DNA of 7,250 bases, taken from positions 1-7,250 of the forward strand of contig JAFGEY010000038.1 in assembly GCA_016931365.1 (NCBI GenBank), read 5' to 3'. A model generated the notes under the pieces. It saw only the letters and a list, made by a program, of their open reading frames with translations, was not told where the DNA came from and did not search any database. The DNA is from Anaerolineae bacterium (GTDB taxonomy: Bacteria > Chloroflexota > Anaerolineae > JAFGEY01). Both the position numbers and the translations under genes were made by a program. Positions 1 through 7,121 of the stretch are shown piece by piece; within the stretch, counting starts at the first letter, position 1, and every line of letters begins with the position of its first letter.

Positions 1-1749
1 GGCATCCGGCGCAGCGCGCTGCTGGAAAGTGTGCGGCTGGCCGGTGACCTGCTCTTTCAAGGCGTGCAGACTATCGTTTTTGCCCGCACGCGGCGCAGCG
101 TCGAACTGCTGCTCAACTATCTGCGCGCCGCCGCGCCCGACCGGGCCGGGCAGATTCGTGGCTATCGCAGCGGCTACCTGCCCCGCCAGCGGCGCGAGAT
201 CGAGCAGGGACTGCGCACGGGCAGCGTGCGCGCCGTCGCTGCAACGACGGCGCTGGAACTGGGCATCGACATCGGCGGGATGGACGCGGCGCTCATGTCC
301 GGCTACCCAGGCACCATTGCCGGGACGTGGCAGCAAGCCGGGCGCGCCGGGCGCAAGACGGGTGTGTCACTGGCGGCACTGATCGCTTCGGCCAACCCGC
401 TCGATCAATTCCTGGCCCGCCATCCCGATTACTTTTTCGACCGCACTGTCGAGCAGGCATTGATCAATCCCGACAATCTGTTGATCCTGCTCGGCCATTT
501 GCGCTGCGCTGCGTTCGAACTGCCCTTCCGTAACGACGAACCCTTTGGCTGCGTGCCCGCCGAGCGGGTGCACGAGTTCCTGGCTATCTTGCAAAAAGAG
601 GGCGTGCTGCACTCGGCGGGGGATCGCTATTTTTGGATGGCCGAAGGGTATCCGTCAGCAGGCATTTCGCTGCGTAGCACATCGACAAACACCGTCGTGC
701 TGGAAACGACGGAAGACGACCGGCCGCGCACCGTCGGCGAGGTGGATGCGGAGAGCGTCTATTGGCTGGCCCATCCCGGCGCGGTGTACCTGCACGAGGG
801 CGCGTCTTTCCTGGTGCAGTCACTCGACACAGAGCAGGGCCTCGCCCAGCTCATCCCCGCCGACACGGATTATTACACCCAGCCGCGCAGCGAAACCCAG
901 GTGCAGTTGATCGAAAAACAGGCCGAAATGTCGGTACAGGGCGCAACCAAAGCACACGGTGAAATCCTGGTCACGACACAGGTGATCGGCTACCGCAAGG
1001 TGCGCTGGTTCACCCACGAGCAACTCGGCATGGAAAACCTCGACCTGCCGCCGGCGCACCTGCAAACCACCGGCTACTGGCTTTCACTGCCTGAAAGCAC
1101 GATTCAAAGCCTGCGCAACGAAGGGCAGTGGACAAACGCCCCCAACCACTATGGCCCAAACTGGAAAGAGCAAAAAGAGGCCGCCCGCGCGCGTGACGGC
1201 TATCGCTGCCAGGTATGCGGCGTCGCCGAGGGCGTTGCTTCGCAACGCACCCACGACGTGCACCATAAAATACCTTTTCGCAGCTTTGAAAGCTATATGC
1301 AGGCTAACCGGCTCGACAACCTGATCACACTGTGCCCGGCCTGCCATCGACGCGCCGAGCAGGCAGTGCGCATGCGCAGCGGGCTGGCCGGACTGGCCTT
1401 TGCGTTGGGACACCTCGCACCACTCTTTTTGATGTGCGACAGCAGCGACGTCGGTGTACACTCGGACCCTCAATCGTCCCTTGCCGACGGCCAGCCAGCG
1501 ATCGTGATCTATGATCAGGTGCCGGCCGGGATCGGATTCAGCGAGCGGCTGTTCGACCTGCACGACGAACTGATGGCACGCGCCCGGGTGCTGATCGCAA
1601 GCTGCCCCTGCGCCGACGGCTGCCCGTCTTGCGTGGGACCAGCCGGAGAAGCGTACTCTGCGAGTGTGAACAGCGCGGGCGGCAAACAAACCACGCTGGC
1701 CCTGCTCGACGCGATTCTTTCGCCACAGGCGACACATCGAGACAGGTGA
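1..1749 (+). CDS. mrfA: MrfA/YprA-family DEAD/DEAH-box helicase with HNH module and DUF1998 C-terminus (5' partial)
   Basis: The frame is open from base 1, so the start and the first helicase lobe (Walker A, DEAH) lie upstream; 582 residues are visible. Seen in order: a motif IV-like QTIVFARTRRS (bases 67-99), a motif V region ATTALELGIDIGG (238-276) and motif VI QQAGRAGR (331-354), together the second RecA lobe of an SF2 helicase. A middle region follows, then an HNH-like zinc module (about 1180-1362). Last comes a DUF1998-type region with a Cys in LFLMCD (1435) and the cluster CPCADGCPSC (1603-1632). B. subtilis MrfA (YprA) is a 3'-5' DNA helicase with a DUF1998 zinc site; with its partner nuclease MrfB it repairs mitomycin C lesions. 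A similar cytoplasmic repair role is inferred. The HNH module is the odd part, since Bacillus MrfA is not known to carry one. No stem-loop with a T run follows the stop codon. A codon at base 31 (GTG) is not the true start, because the upstream residues continue the conserved helicase sequence. The family call is firm; the exact function is less so. Confidence 0.87.
   Translation, partial: GIRRSALLESVRLAGDLLFQGVQTIVFARTRRSVELLLNYLRAAAPDRAGQIRGYRSGYLPRQRREIEQGLRTGSVRAVAATTALELGIDIGGMDAALMSGYPGTIAGTWQQAGRAGRKTGVSLAALIASANPLDQFLARHPDYFFDRTVEQALINPDNLLILLGHLRCAAFELPFRNDEPFGCVPAERVHEFLAILQKEGVLHSAGDRYFWMAEGYPSAGISLRSTSTNTVVLETTEDDRPRTVGEVDAESVYWLAHPGAVYLHEGASFLVQSLDTEQGLAQLIPADTDYYTQPRSETQVQLIEKQAEMSVQGATKAHGEILVTTQVIGYRKVRWFTHEQLGMENLDLPPAHLQTTGYWLSLPESTIQSLRNEGQWTNAPNHYGPNWKEQKEAARARDGYRCQVCGVAEGVASQRTHDVHHKIPFRSFESYMQANRLDNLITLCPACHRRAEQAVRMRSGLAGLAFALGHLAPLFLMCDSSDVGVHSDPQSSLADGQPAIVIYDQVPAGIGFSERLFDLHDELMARARVLIASCPCADGCPSCVGPAGEAYSASVNSAGGKQTTLALLDAILSPQATHRDR
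1180..1362 (+). other. HNH (zinc beta-beta-alpha-metal) module within the helicase gene
   Basis: The encoded segment reads ARDGYRCQVCG, then a variable loop, DVHHKIPF, RLDNLITLCPACHRR. It has the two CxxC pairs (codons at 1207, 1216, 1333 and 1342) expected to hold a structural zinc. It also has the His-His pair (1261-1266), the Asn of LDNL and the final His of CPACH, which match the H, N and H of Zn-type HNH nucleases. All the hallmark residues appear intact, so the module could be catalytic. It could instead serve only as a DNA-binding zinc finger. It lies immediately before the DUF1998 region, in frame and with base composition like the rest of the gene. Confidence 0.8.
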
Positions 1750-1875
1750 GCGCGACAAGCTCGGCAGCGCGGAGAATATGCGATAATGCGTAACTGCTTC
1801 AATATGTATATCACATAGAGCGACGTAGCATCAAAAACACAACCCGCGGCGTAGGGAAATCGACGGCTTTTCACC

Positions 1876-1903
1876 GTGCAACAATTCAAGATGGTGATAT
1901 AAT
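1876..1903 (+). promoter_or_regulatory. Candidate sigma-70-type promoter for the transporter operon
   Basis: A perfect TATAAT lies at 1898-1903, preceded by TGA, giving an extended -10 (TGn-TATAAT). The best -35 at 16-base spacing is GTGCAA (1876-1881), only 3 of 6 matches to TTGACA, so the extended -10 would have to compensate. It sits in the AT-rich 279-base gap between the helicase and the Yip1 gene. Transcription would begin near 1910 and leave a leader of about 118 bases before the ATG at 2029. No other convincing promoter is seen in the gap. Confidence 0.5.
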
Positions 1904-2002
1904 CAAAACGAACACGGACAAACCAAGTCTCAATAAAGGAAAGTATCAAATACGCTTTGAAAAATTAGTCGGCGTAATAACGTGTCATTTTCATATTGGT
2001 TG

Positions 2003-2024
2003 CGCCATTTCGATAAAAGGCGGT
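2003..2024 (+). promoter_or_regulatory. Hairpin overlapping the ribosome binding site of the Yip1-family gene
   Basis: CGCC (2003-2006) pairs with GGCG (2019-2022). After an A-A mismatch, TTT (2008-2010) pairs with AAA (2015-2017), leaving the tetraloop CGAT. The 3' arm contains the Shine-Dalgarno-like AAAGGCGGT (2016-2024), which lies 4 bases before the ATG at 2029. The pairing is visible by eye and would hide the ribosome site. Whether it acts as a translational switch is inference, and the stem is short. Confidence 0.4.
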
Positions 2025-2028
2025 CACA

Positions 2029-2838
2029 ATGACGACGAACGAACAATCTATCGCTGAACCCCTCTTGGGAGCCGGCACAGAACAAAACCACGTCGAGCGA
2101 CGCTCTTTGTGGGCTTTGCTGTGGGGCATCCTGGTCCGCCCGCGCCGCACCTGGGCCTATCTGAGCCAACACGATCGACAGGGATGGTGGATACTGCTCT
2201 TGCTGCTCCTGGCGCTGACCCTGCCGCCGTCGGCGCTCTCCTGGTCGTTTGAAAAATCGGCCCAGACATCTATTACTCCATCGATGATGGAATACGAGAA
2301 ATATGGCTACGTGGAACCGCCTCCGCGCTCGTCCGGCATCAACGTAGCCGGACTGGCGCTGCACATCGTGGGCCAGGCCGCCGGCACGGCCTTTAGCTGG
2401 GTCTTGTGGGCGACCGCGCTGTACCTGATCAGCGTATTCTGGGGACGCAGCAGCAGCTTTGGGCGCATGTTCCGCCTGACGTTGTGGGCGTGGATACCCT
2501 ATGCGCTGCGCAGCAGCGTGCAACTGGTCTATTTGTTGATCAGCAAGCGACCGATCTGGAACCGCGGATTATCGGGGTTTGTCATCGATCGCAGCACCGC
2601 TGCAGCGGCTCTGATCCCTCCCGGCCCCGGACAAGTGGCGCTGGCCTCGGTACTGGGACATATTGATCTCTTTTGGGCCTGGAGTCTGTTTCTGCTGATC
2701 ACCGGCCTGATCGTATTCACCCGGCTCAAGACCAAACGGGCCGTCCTGGCCGTCCTGCTGATCTGGGCGCTGCTGGTGCTGCTGGGGCTGATTCCGGCCA
2801 TTATCGGCAGCAGCTTGAGCCAGGTCGGCGTGGGTTGA
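2029..2838 (+). CDS. Yip1-family integral membrane protein (YknW-like position)
   Basis: This 269-residue protein has a soluble N-terminus of about 50 residues and five probable transmembrane segments near residues 52-74, 105-137, 147-172, 202-231 and 236-260. The N-terminal pattern RPRRTWAYL (residues 38-46), followed by a Trp-rich first helix, fits the Yip1 domain family. In B. subtilis, the five-helix Yip1 protein YknW binds the YknXYZ ABC transporter and affects its assembly. By position and topology this protein may do the same for the ATPase and permease encoded downstream. The start is supported by AAAGGCGGT 4 bases upstream. Only 12 bases separate it from the ATPase gene, so co-transcription is very likely. 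The family assignment rests on topology and the RPxxTW motif; no catalytic residues are expected. Confidence 0.72.
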   Translation: MTTNEQSIAEPLLGAGTEQNHVERRSLWALLWGILVRPRRTWAYLSQHDRQGWWILLLLLLALTLPPSALSWSFEKSAQTSITPSMMEYEKYGYVEPPPRSSGINVAGLALHIVGQAAGTAFSWVLWATALYLISVFWGRSSSFGRMFRLTLWAWIPYALRSSVQLVYLLISKRPIWNRGLSGFVIDRSTAAAALIPPGPGQVALASVLGHIDLFWAWSLFLLITGLIVFTRLKTKRAVLAVLLIWALLVLLGLIPAIIGSSLSQVGVG

Positions 2839-2850
2839 TCTGAGCCATCT

Positions 2851-3543
2851 ATGCAGGACTCACGCTTGATTCACATCGACTGCTTGCACAAAGATTTTGT
2901 GATGGGCGACCAGGTAGTTCACGCACTGGATGACATCACCCTGGACATTCCGGCCGGGCAGTTTCTGGGGGTAATGGGGCCATCCGGTTCGGGCAAATCG
3001 ACCCTGCTGCACCTGATCGGCGGGCTGGATCGCCCCAGCAGCGGCGAGATTTGGGTGAACGGCGACGAGATCACCCGGCTGGACGAGAACGATCTGGCCG
3101 TTTATCGCGGTCGCCAGGTGGGATTTATATTTCAATCCTTCCACCTGATCCCCACGATGACCGCCCTGCAAAACGTCGAATTTCCCATGATCTTTGAGCG
3201 AATGCCGCCCAGGCAGCGGCGCGAGCGGGCGCTTGCCTTGCTGGGAATCGTCGGCCTGGACGACCGGGTGAGCCATCGCCCAACCGAGCTTTCGGGTGGA
3301 CAGCAGCAGCGCGTCGCGCTGGCCCGCGCGCTGGCCAATGACCCGGCGATCATCCTGGCCGACGAGCCAACCGGGAACCTGGACTCGCACCGTGGTGCCG
3401 AGATTATGGCCCTGCTCAAACAGCTCAATGTTGAGCAGGGCCGAACAGTCATCGTGGTCTCGCACGACCCGATGCTCGAGCACTATGCGACGCACCAGAT
3501 TCACTTACTTGATGGAAAAATAGTCAACCACACGTCAGTATAA
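2851..3543 (+). CDS. ABC transporter ATP-binding protein, MacB/LolD/YknY type
   Basis: This 230-residue stand-alone nucleotide-binding subunit is the usual length for the LolD/YknY/FtsE-like group. Its motifs are complete: Walker A GPSGSGKST (residues 43-51), Q-loop Gln95 in FIFQSFHLIP, signature LSGGQQQR (147-154), Walker B IILADEP with Asp171 and Glu172, D-loop GNLD (175-178) and H-loop His205 in VVSHD. It should hydrolyse ATP at the cytoplasmic face and drive the permease encoded at 5814-7121. No other permease is present in the window, and the ATPase is not fused to it as in Gram-negative MacB. The ribosome site is weak, which suggests translational coupling to the Yip1 gene 12 bases upstream. 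The substrate cannot be told from the ATPase. Confidence 0.95.
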   Translation: MQDSRLIHIDCLHKDFVMGDQVVHALDDITLDIPAGQFLGVMGPSGSGKSTLLHLIGGLDRPSSGEIWVNGDEITRLDENDLAVYRGRQVGFIFQSFHLIPTMTALQNVEFPMIFERMPPRQRRERALALLGIVGLDDRVSHRPTELSGGQQQRVALARALANDPAIILADEPTGNLDSHRGAEIMALLKQLNVEQGRTVIVVSHDPMLEHYATHQIHLLDGKIVNHTSV

Positions 3544-3561
3544 CTGGATGATAGAGAAAAT

Positions 3562-5811
3562 ATGCGCAAATGGCTTGGATCGATTGTCGTAACAGGAGGA
3601 TTGATGTTCATATGGCTTGCATTGGACGCAGTCGCCCTCGCCAGCCCACCCATGCAACTGGCCGTGACGACCGTCGAACCGTCGACGCTGTCCACATCGA
3701 CGGGGGGCATATTGAGCGTCTATGGCAGCGGATTTTCAGCGGCCTCAACCGTGCGCCTGATCGGTTATGGCCTGCTGGACACGGAATTTGTCAACGGCAC
3801 CGCTTTGCGTGCCACGGTGCCCGCTGGCCTGCCGGCCGGCACATACGACTTGCAGATCAGCGATGGCGGTTCCAGCGTCACGCGGGCCAAAGCGATCCAG
3901 CTCGTCCCGCCGCCGACGCCCACCCCCGAACCGACGACGGCCGCCGCACCGGTGGCCGGGCAGCCACACCTGACGGTGCGCAATTATGCCATCCAGCCGA
4001 CTCAGGTCAAAGCGGGACAGGATTTTATGGTCACGCTGTACATCTATAACGATGGCAGTCGGGCCAGTGAAAACACATTGGTTGTTTTTCCCGGCGGCGC
4101 GTTTTTGCCACTGGGCGAAACCGGTCACCAGTTGTGGCAGTTGCACATCAATGCGACGGCCGTGGTCACGCAGATGCTGCGCGCCCCATCCACCATCGCG
4201 ACCGGTGTGCAAAATATCCAGGTCAACCTGAGTGGTAACGATTTTCAGGGCAACCACTATGAATTTCCCCAGACGCTCAGCGTGGAAGTGCTGGGCGCGC
4301 CCACCTATACGGCAAGCGCACCACGGCTGATCGTCGAGTCGGCAGAAACGAGCCCGGCGGTGGTCGCGCCCGGCGATGCCTTTACCCTGACCCTGGGACT
4401 GTCCAACCGGGGCAGCCGCAGGGCTACCAACGTCACTGTCGGAACGGGTGATACGCTGGTCATTCCGACCCAGGGCGGAAACGTATCCCCGGTCGGCACG
4501 ATCAAGATCAATGAAATCATCACCATCGAGATTCCCTTGACCCTGGCTCAGGTTGAAAGCGGCGGGCGTCGGAGCCTGGCCCTCGCGTTCCAATACAATG
4601 ACTATGAAGGCAACAGCTATAACGAACAGCAAAGCGTCGGGATCAATATAGATACCGGCCTGGTCGGACGGCCCAAGCTGGCAATCAGCAGCTATGCTGT
4701 AGAACCAGCCGATCTTTTCCCCGGTAGCCACTTTACCCTGACCTTGACGTTGACCAACCAGGGCGAACGCTCAGCCACCGACGTCACCGTCGGCGTGGGC
4801 GGCACGCTGGCCTTGCCGGGCGAAAGCAGCAGCACGGCCTTTGTCGACGCACTTGGGCCGGGCGGCGAGCAAGCGGTGATCTTTGCCCTGGTGCTGGGCG
4901 AGGTTGACAAAGCCGGACGGCAGGCGGTGCCGATTGATTTAAAATACAGCGATCCGGCGGGAACCAAGTATACCGAGCAGCAGAGCATTGGAGTGGACGT
5001 GAACACCGGCAGCATTTACCAGCCGCAACTGCTGATCGAGAGTTACACCATCGAGCCCACACAACTGTCGTCCGGTGATCGATTCACCTTGAGCCTGAAA
5101 TTGACCAACGTCGGCGGCGGGAAAGCACAGCGCATCCTGATCATTTTGGGCGGCGAAGGCGCCGAACAACTGGATGCGTTTGTGCCCGCCGCGGCCAGCA
5201 ACATCGGTTTTCTGGCCGAGTTGGAGGCTGGTGCGAGCACCGAGATCGCCCAGGCCATGATTGTGGACGCCAAAGCCGAACCCAAAGCCTACAGTGTGCC
5301 GATTGGGCTGACCTATAACGATGCCTATGGCAACCGCAAGAGCGAAACGCACCGCATCAGCTTGATGGTTCTACGCCGCCCCGAATTTCAGGTGAGTTTT
5401 TATATGCCGATCCCCGGCCCGGCCATGACCGGAATGCCCTTTATGCTGCCGGTGGAGGTGATGAATGCCGGCACATCGCGCATCAGCATTTCGCTGCTCG
5501 AATTGACCAGCGAGCAGCTCCAGATCGAGGGCGGCTCGATGTTTGTCGGCGGCCTGGAACCGGGCCTGTCCTGGACGGTGGATGCGACCGCCATCGCCAT
5601 GGAGGCCGGGTCGGCCCAGGTTGTGATCAACATTCACTACCTGGACGATTTCAACCAAAAACAGGTGATCAGTCACACCCTGGAGGTCGAGATCATGGAA
5701 GGCTCTGACCCAAATATATTCGAGCCGGAGCAGGTTATGCCCGAACAGCCTCAAACTATCTGGCAGCAGGTGCTGCGCTTTTTGCGCGGCCTGGTTGGGC
5801 TGGGGAGTTAG
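3562..5811 (+). CDS. Exported multi-domain protein: signal peptide, IPT/TIG-like domain, five CARDB/NEW3-like repeats
   Basis: This is a 749-residue exported protein. Residues 1-27 form a signal peptide (RK n-region, hydrophobic core, cleavage likely after ALA at 27). Residues 32-115 resemble an IPT/TIG immunoglobulin-like fold (IxxVEPxxLSTSTGG, YGSGF, AGTYDLQISDGG). A Pro/Thr linker (116-133) follows. Five beta-rich repeats of about 117 residues begin near 134, 253, 370, 487 and 607; they resemble CARDB, NEW3 or COG1361-type domains. The C-terminus (732-749, starting TIWQQVLRF) could form an amphipathic helix, and there is no clear transmembrane anchor or LPXTG motif. It has no HlyD/MacA hairpin, lipoyl or barrel signature. 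Yet it sits between ATPase and permease, where MacA-like adaptors are often found. An extracellular partner or substrate-binding role is inferred. The gap to the ATPase gene is 18 bases and to the permease gene 2 bases. The start at 3562 is chosen because a start at 3604 would remove the charged part of the signal peptide. Confidence 0.8.
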   Translation: MRKWLGSIVVTGGLMFIWLALDAVALASPPMQLAVTTVEPSTLSTSTGGILSVYGSGFSAASTVRLIGYGLLDTEFVNGTALRATVPAGLPAGTYDLQISDGGSSVTRAKAIQLVPPPTPTPEPTTAAAPVAGQPHLTVRNYAIQPTQVKAGQDFMVTLYIYNDGSRASENTLVVFPGGAFLPLGETGHQLWQLHINATAVVTQMLRAPSTIATGVQNIQVNLSGNDFQGNHYEFPQTLSVEVLGAPTYTASAPRLIVESAETSPAVVAPGDAFTLTLGLSNRGSRRATNVTVGTGDTLVIPTQGGNVSPVGTIKINEIITIEIPLTLAQVESGGRRSLALAFQYNDYEGNSYNEQQSVGINIDTGLVGRPKLAISSYAVEPADLFPGSHFTLTLTLTNQGERSATDVTVGVGGTLALPGESSSTAFVDALGPGGEQAVIFALVLGEVDKAGRQAVPIDLKYSDPAGTKYTEQQSIGVDVNTGSIYQPQLLIESYTIEPTQLSSGDRFTLSLKLTNVGGGKAQRILIILGGEGAEQLDAFVPAAASNIGFLAELEAGASTEIAQAMIVDAKAEPKAYSVPIGLTYNDAYGNRKSETHRISLMVLRRPEFQVSFYMPIPGPAMTGMPFMLPVEVMNAGTSRISISLLELTSEQLQIEGGSMFVGGLEPGLSWTVDATAIAMEAGSAQVVINIHYLDDFNQKQVISHTLEVEIMEGSDPNIFEPEQVMPEQPQTIWQQVLRFLRGLVGLGS
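3594..3606 (+). promoter_or_regulatory. Strong internal Shine-Dalgarno and in-frame ATG inside the signal peptide codons
   Basis: AGGAGG at 3594-3599 stands 4 bases before an in-frame ATG at 3604 (Met15). It is the best ribosome site near this gene, because the region before the ATG at 3562 offers only GAGA-like bases. A protein started at 3604 would keep a hydrophobic stretch of about 13 residues but lose Arg2 and Lys3, and would be a poor signal peptide. The AGGAGG may be a chance product of the Thr-Gly-Gly codons or may give a second, non-exported form. Confidence 0.4.
3961..5700 (+). repeat. Five diverged tandem domain repeats of about 350 bases in the exported protein
   Basis: Approximate units are 3961-4317, 4318-4668, 4669-5019, 5020-5379 and 5380-5700. 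Each of the first four opens with a pattern like L-x-I-x-S-Y-x-I-x-P, then a Gly-Asp/His turn and FTLTLxLxNxG. Each unit ends near a Y-N-D-x-x-G-N-like motif (FQYNDYEGN, LKYSDPAGT, LTYNDAYGN) and a short beta-strand. Units 2 and 3 are most alike (NEQQSVGINI and TEQQSIGVDV). Units 1 and 5 are the most diverged. The repeats are clear at the protein level and only partly visible in the DNA, which indicates old duplications. Confidence 0.75.
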
Positions 5812-5813
5812 GC

Positions 5814-7121
5814 ATGACCACGCACGACCTGATTCGATTGGTCTTGAGTAATCTGCGGCGCATGAAGGCGCGCGTCGCCATGACCGCCATCGGCGTGATC
5901 ATTGGTACGGCAGCGGTGGTGGTGCTGGTTTCGCTGGGTGCGGGCTTGCAGCAGCGCGCCCAGGAAAGCCTGTATTCATTTGGCAGCCTGTCGGAGCTCC
6001 AGGTTTACGCTGAATACTATGAACGGGGTGAAACTACCGAATCCACCGAAAAACAAGTCGCACTAAACGACAAAGCAGTCGAACAAATCCGGCAGTTGCC
6101 CGATGTGCTGGCCGCTACGCCGCTTGAGTATCTGTACGGCGGCGAAATCAGAATGGGTCGCCAGACCGGCTATGCCAGCATCATTGGCGTCGATCCGACC
6201 GCGTTCGCCCTCCTCGCGCCGCAAGTCGTCAGTGGCACGATCCAGTTGGGACGCGACAAAGTTGTCGCCGGAGCCAGTTCGGGCGAAGGGTTTCTCAATT
6301 GGGAAACCTACCAGCCGGGCGATCCACTGCCCGAATTGATGGACCAGACGCTGCGCCTGGTTCTCTATCCTTTTTCCAATGACCATACACGACCCCCAGA
6401 GCCATTTTACGTCACCCTCAAAGTGACGGGCAAACTCAAACAGCAGGGCTATCAATACGATTACAGCATATTCATGCCGCTGAAACAGGTGCTCGACCTG
6501 AACACCCGCATCTCGGGCACTCGGCCCAACAAAGACAAAGACGGCTATAGCCAGGTATTGGTCAAAGTGACCGATGCCAAGCAGGCCCCCCTCGTCGAGC
6601 AGGCGATCAAGGAAATGGGATTTCAGGTCCAATCTGCGCGCAGCCAACTGGAGGAGATCAATTCGCTTTTTTTGGTGATTCAGACCATTCTGGGCGGCAT
6701 CGGCGCCGTTTCACTGCTGGTCGCGGCGTTTGGCATCGCCAATACGATGATGATGGCGATCTATGAGCGCACGCGAGAGATCGGCTTGATGAAAGCAATT
6801 GGTGCGTCAAACCAGGATGTGATGTCAGTTTTCCTGTCCGAAGCGGGTGGGATCGGGTTCATCGGCGGCGCGGGCGGCGTGCTGCTGGCTATAGGGCTGG
6901 TCTTGCTGCTCAACTTGTTGGGCAACTCTTTATTATCCGGGATGGGCGGTCAGGTCATTATGGGGCCGGGCACCGAGACATCGACAGCGCTGGCCGCCAT
7001 TCCTCTATGGCTGCCCCCTTTTGCCATCGTGTTTGCCACATTCATCGGCATTGCCTCGGGCGTCTATCCCGCGTTGCGCGCCGCAGCGCTCAGCCCAATT
7101 GCGGCGTTGAGATATGAATAA
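5814..7121 (+). CDS. MacB/FtsX-type ABC transporter permease (YknZ-like)
   Basis: This 435-residue protein has the four-helix MacB layout. Helix 1 is near residues 22-43, then an extracytoplasmic domain of about 240 residues (44-285, MacB_PCD-like), then helices near 286-312, 345-369 and 398-420 (FtsX domain). Characteristic motifs are the N-terminal LRRMKARVAMTAIGVIIG, the coupling segment YERTREIGLMKAIGAS (317-332), and the end GVYPALRAAALSPIAALRYE. MacB-type permeases do not form a classical channel; they pass ATP-driven movement across the membrane to act on extracytoplasmic substrates or partners. The ATPase at 2851-3543 is the obvious engine and the exported repeat protein the likely outside partner. 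GGGGAG (5802-5807 region) lies 6 bases before the ATG, and the gap to the previous stop is 2 bases. Substrate unknown; antimicrobial peptide or lipoprotein-like export are family possibilities. Confidence 0.93.
   Translation: MTTHDLIRLVLSNLRRMKARVAMTAIGVIIGTAAVVVLVSLGAGLQQRAQESLYSFGSLSELQVYAEYYERGETTESTEKQVALNDKAVEQIRQLPDVLAATPLEYLYGGEIRMGRQTGYASIIGVDPTAFALLAPQVVSGTIQLGRDKVVAGASSGEGFLNWETYQPGDPLPELMDQTLRLVLYPFSNDHTRPPEPFYVTLKVTGKLKQQGYQYDYSIFMPLKQVLDLNTRISGTRPNKDKDGYSQVLVKVTDAKQAPLVEQAIKEMGFQVQSARSQLEEINSLFLVIQTILGGIGAVSLLVAAFGIANTMMMAIYERTREIGLMKAIGASNQDVMSVFLSEAGGIGFIGGAGGVLLAIGLVLLLNLLGNSLLSGMGGQVIMGPGTETSTALAAIPLWLPPFAIVFATFIGIASGVYPALRAAALSPIAALRYE

Noticed and set aside
1..1749. DISARM-type or similar phage-defence locus, suggested by the DUF1998 helicase
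   Set aside because: No methyltransferase, PLD nuclease or other defence partner is present; the domain order and the downstream probable YprB-like gene fit MrfA better.
1084..1758. Long minus-strand open frame opposite the end of the helicase gene
   Set aside because: It is a GC-rich shadow of the conserved HNH/DUF1998 coding sequence, with no recognisable domain and no ribosome site.
1782..1787. GATAAT as a second -10 element
   Set aside because: No acceptable -35 lies 16-18 bases upstream and it is weaker than the TATAAT at 1898-1903.
1863..1877. Inverted repeat ACGG/CCGT as a terminator of the helicase gene
   Set aside because: The stem is only 4 base pairs, no T run follows it, and it is more than 110 bases past the stop codon.
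1946..1960. Inverted repeat TCAAA-5-TTTGA in the leader as an operator
   Set aside because: Five AT-rich base pairs are easily found by chance in an AT-rich gap; no second copy is seen.
3745..4731. Minus-strand open frame of 328 codons opposite the exported repeat protein
   Set aside because: The + strand encodes a signal peptide and repeated domains with consistent motifs; the minus frame shows low-complexity Gly/Arg and Asp/Gly-rich sequence typical of an antisense shadow.
6063..6647. Minus-strand open frame opposite the permease extracytoplasmic domain
   Set aside because: It lies wholly inside a well-supported MacB-type gene and has no recognisable motif.
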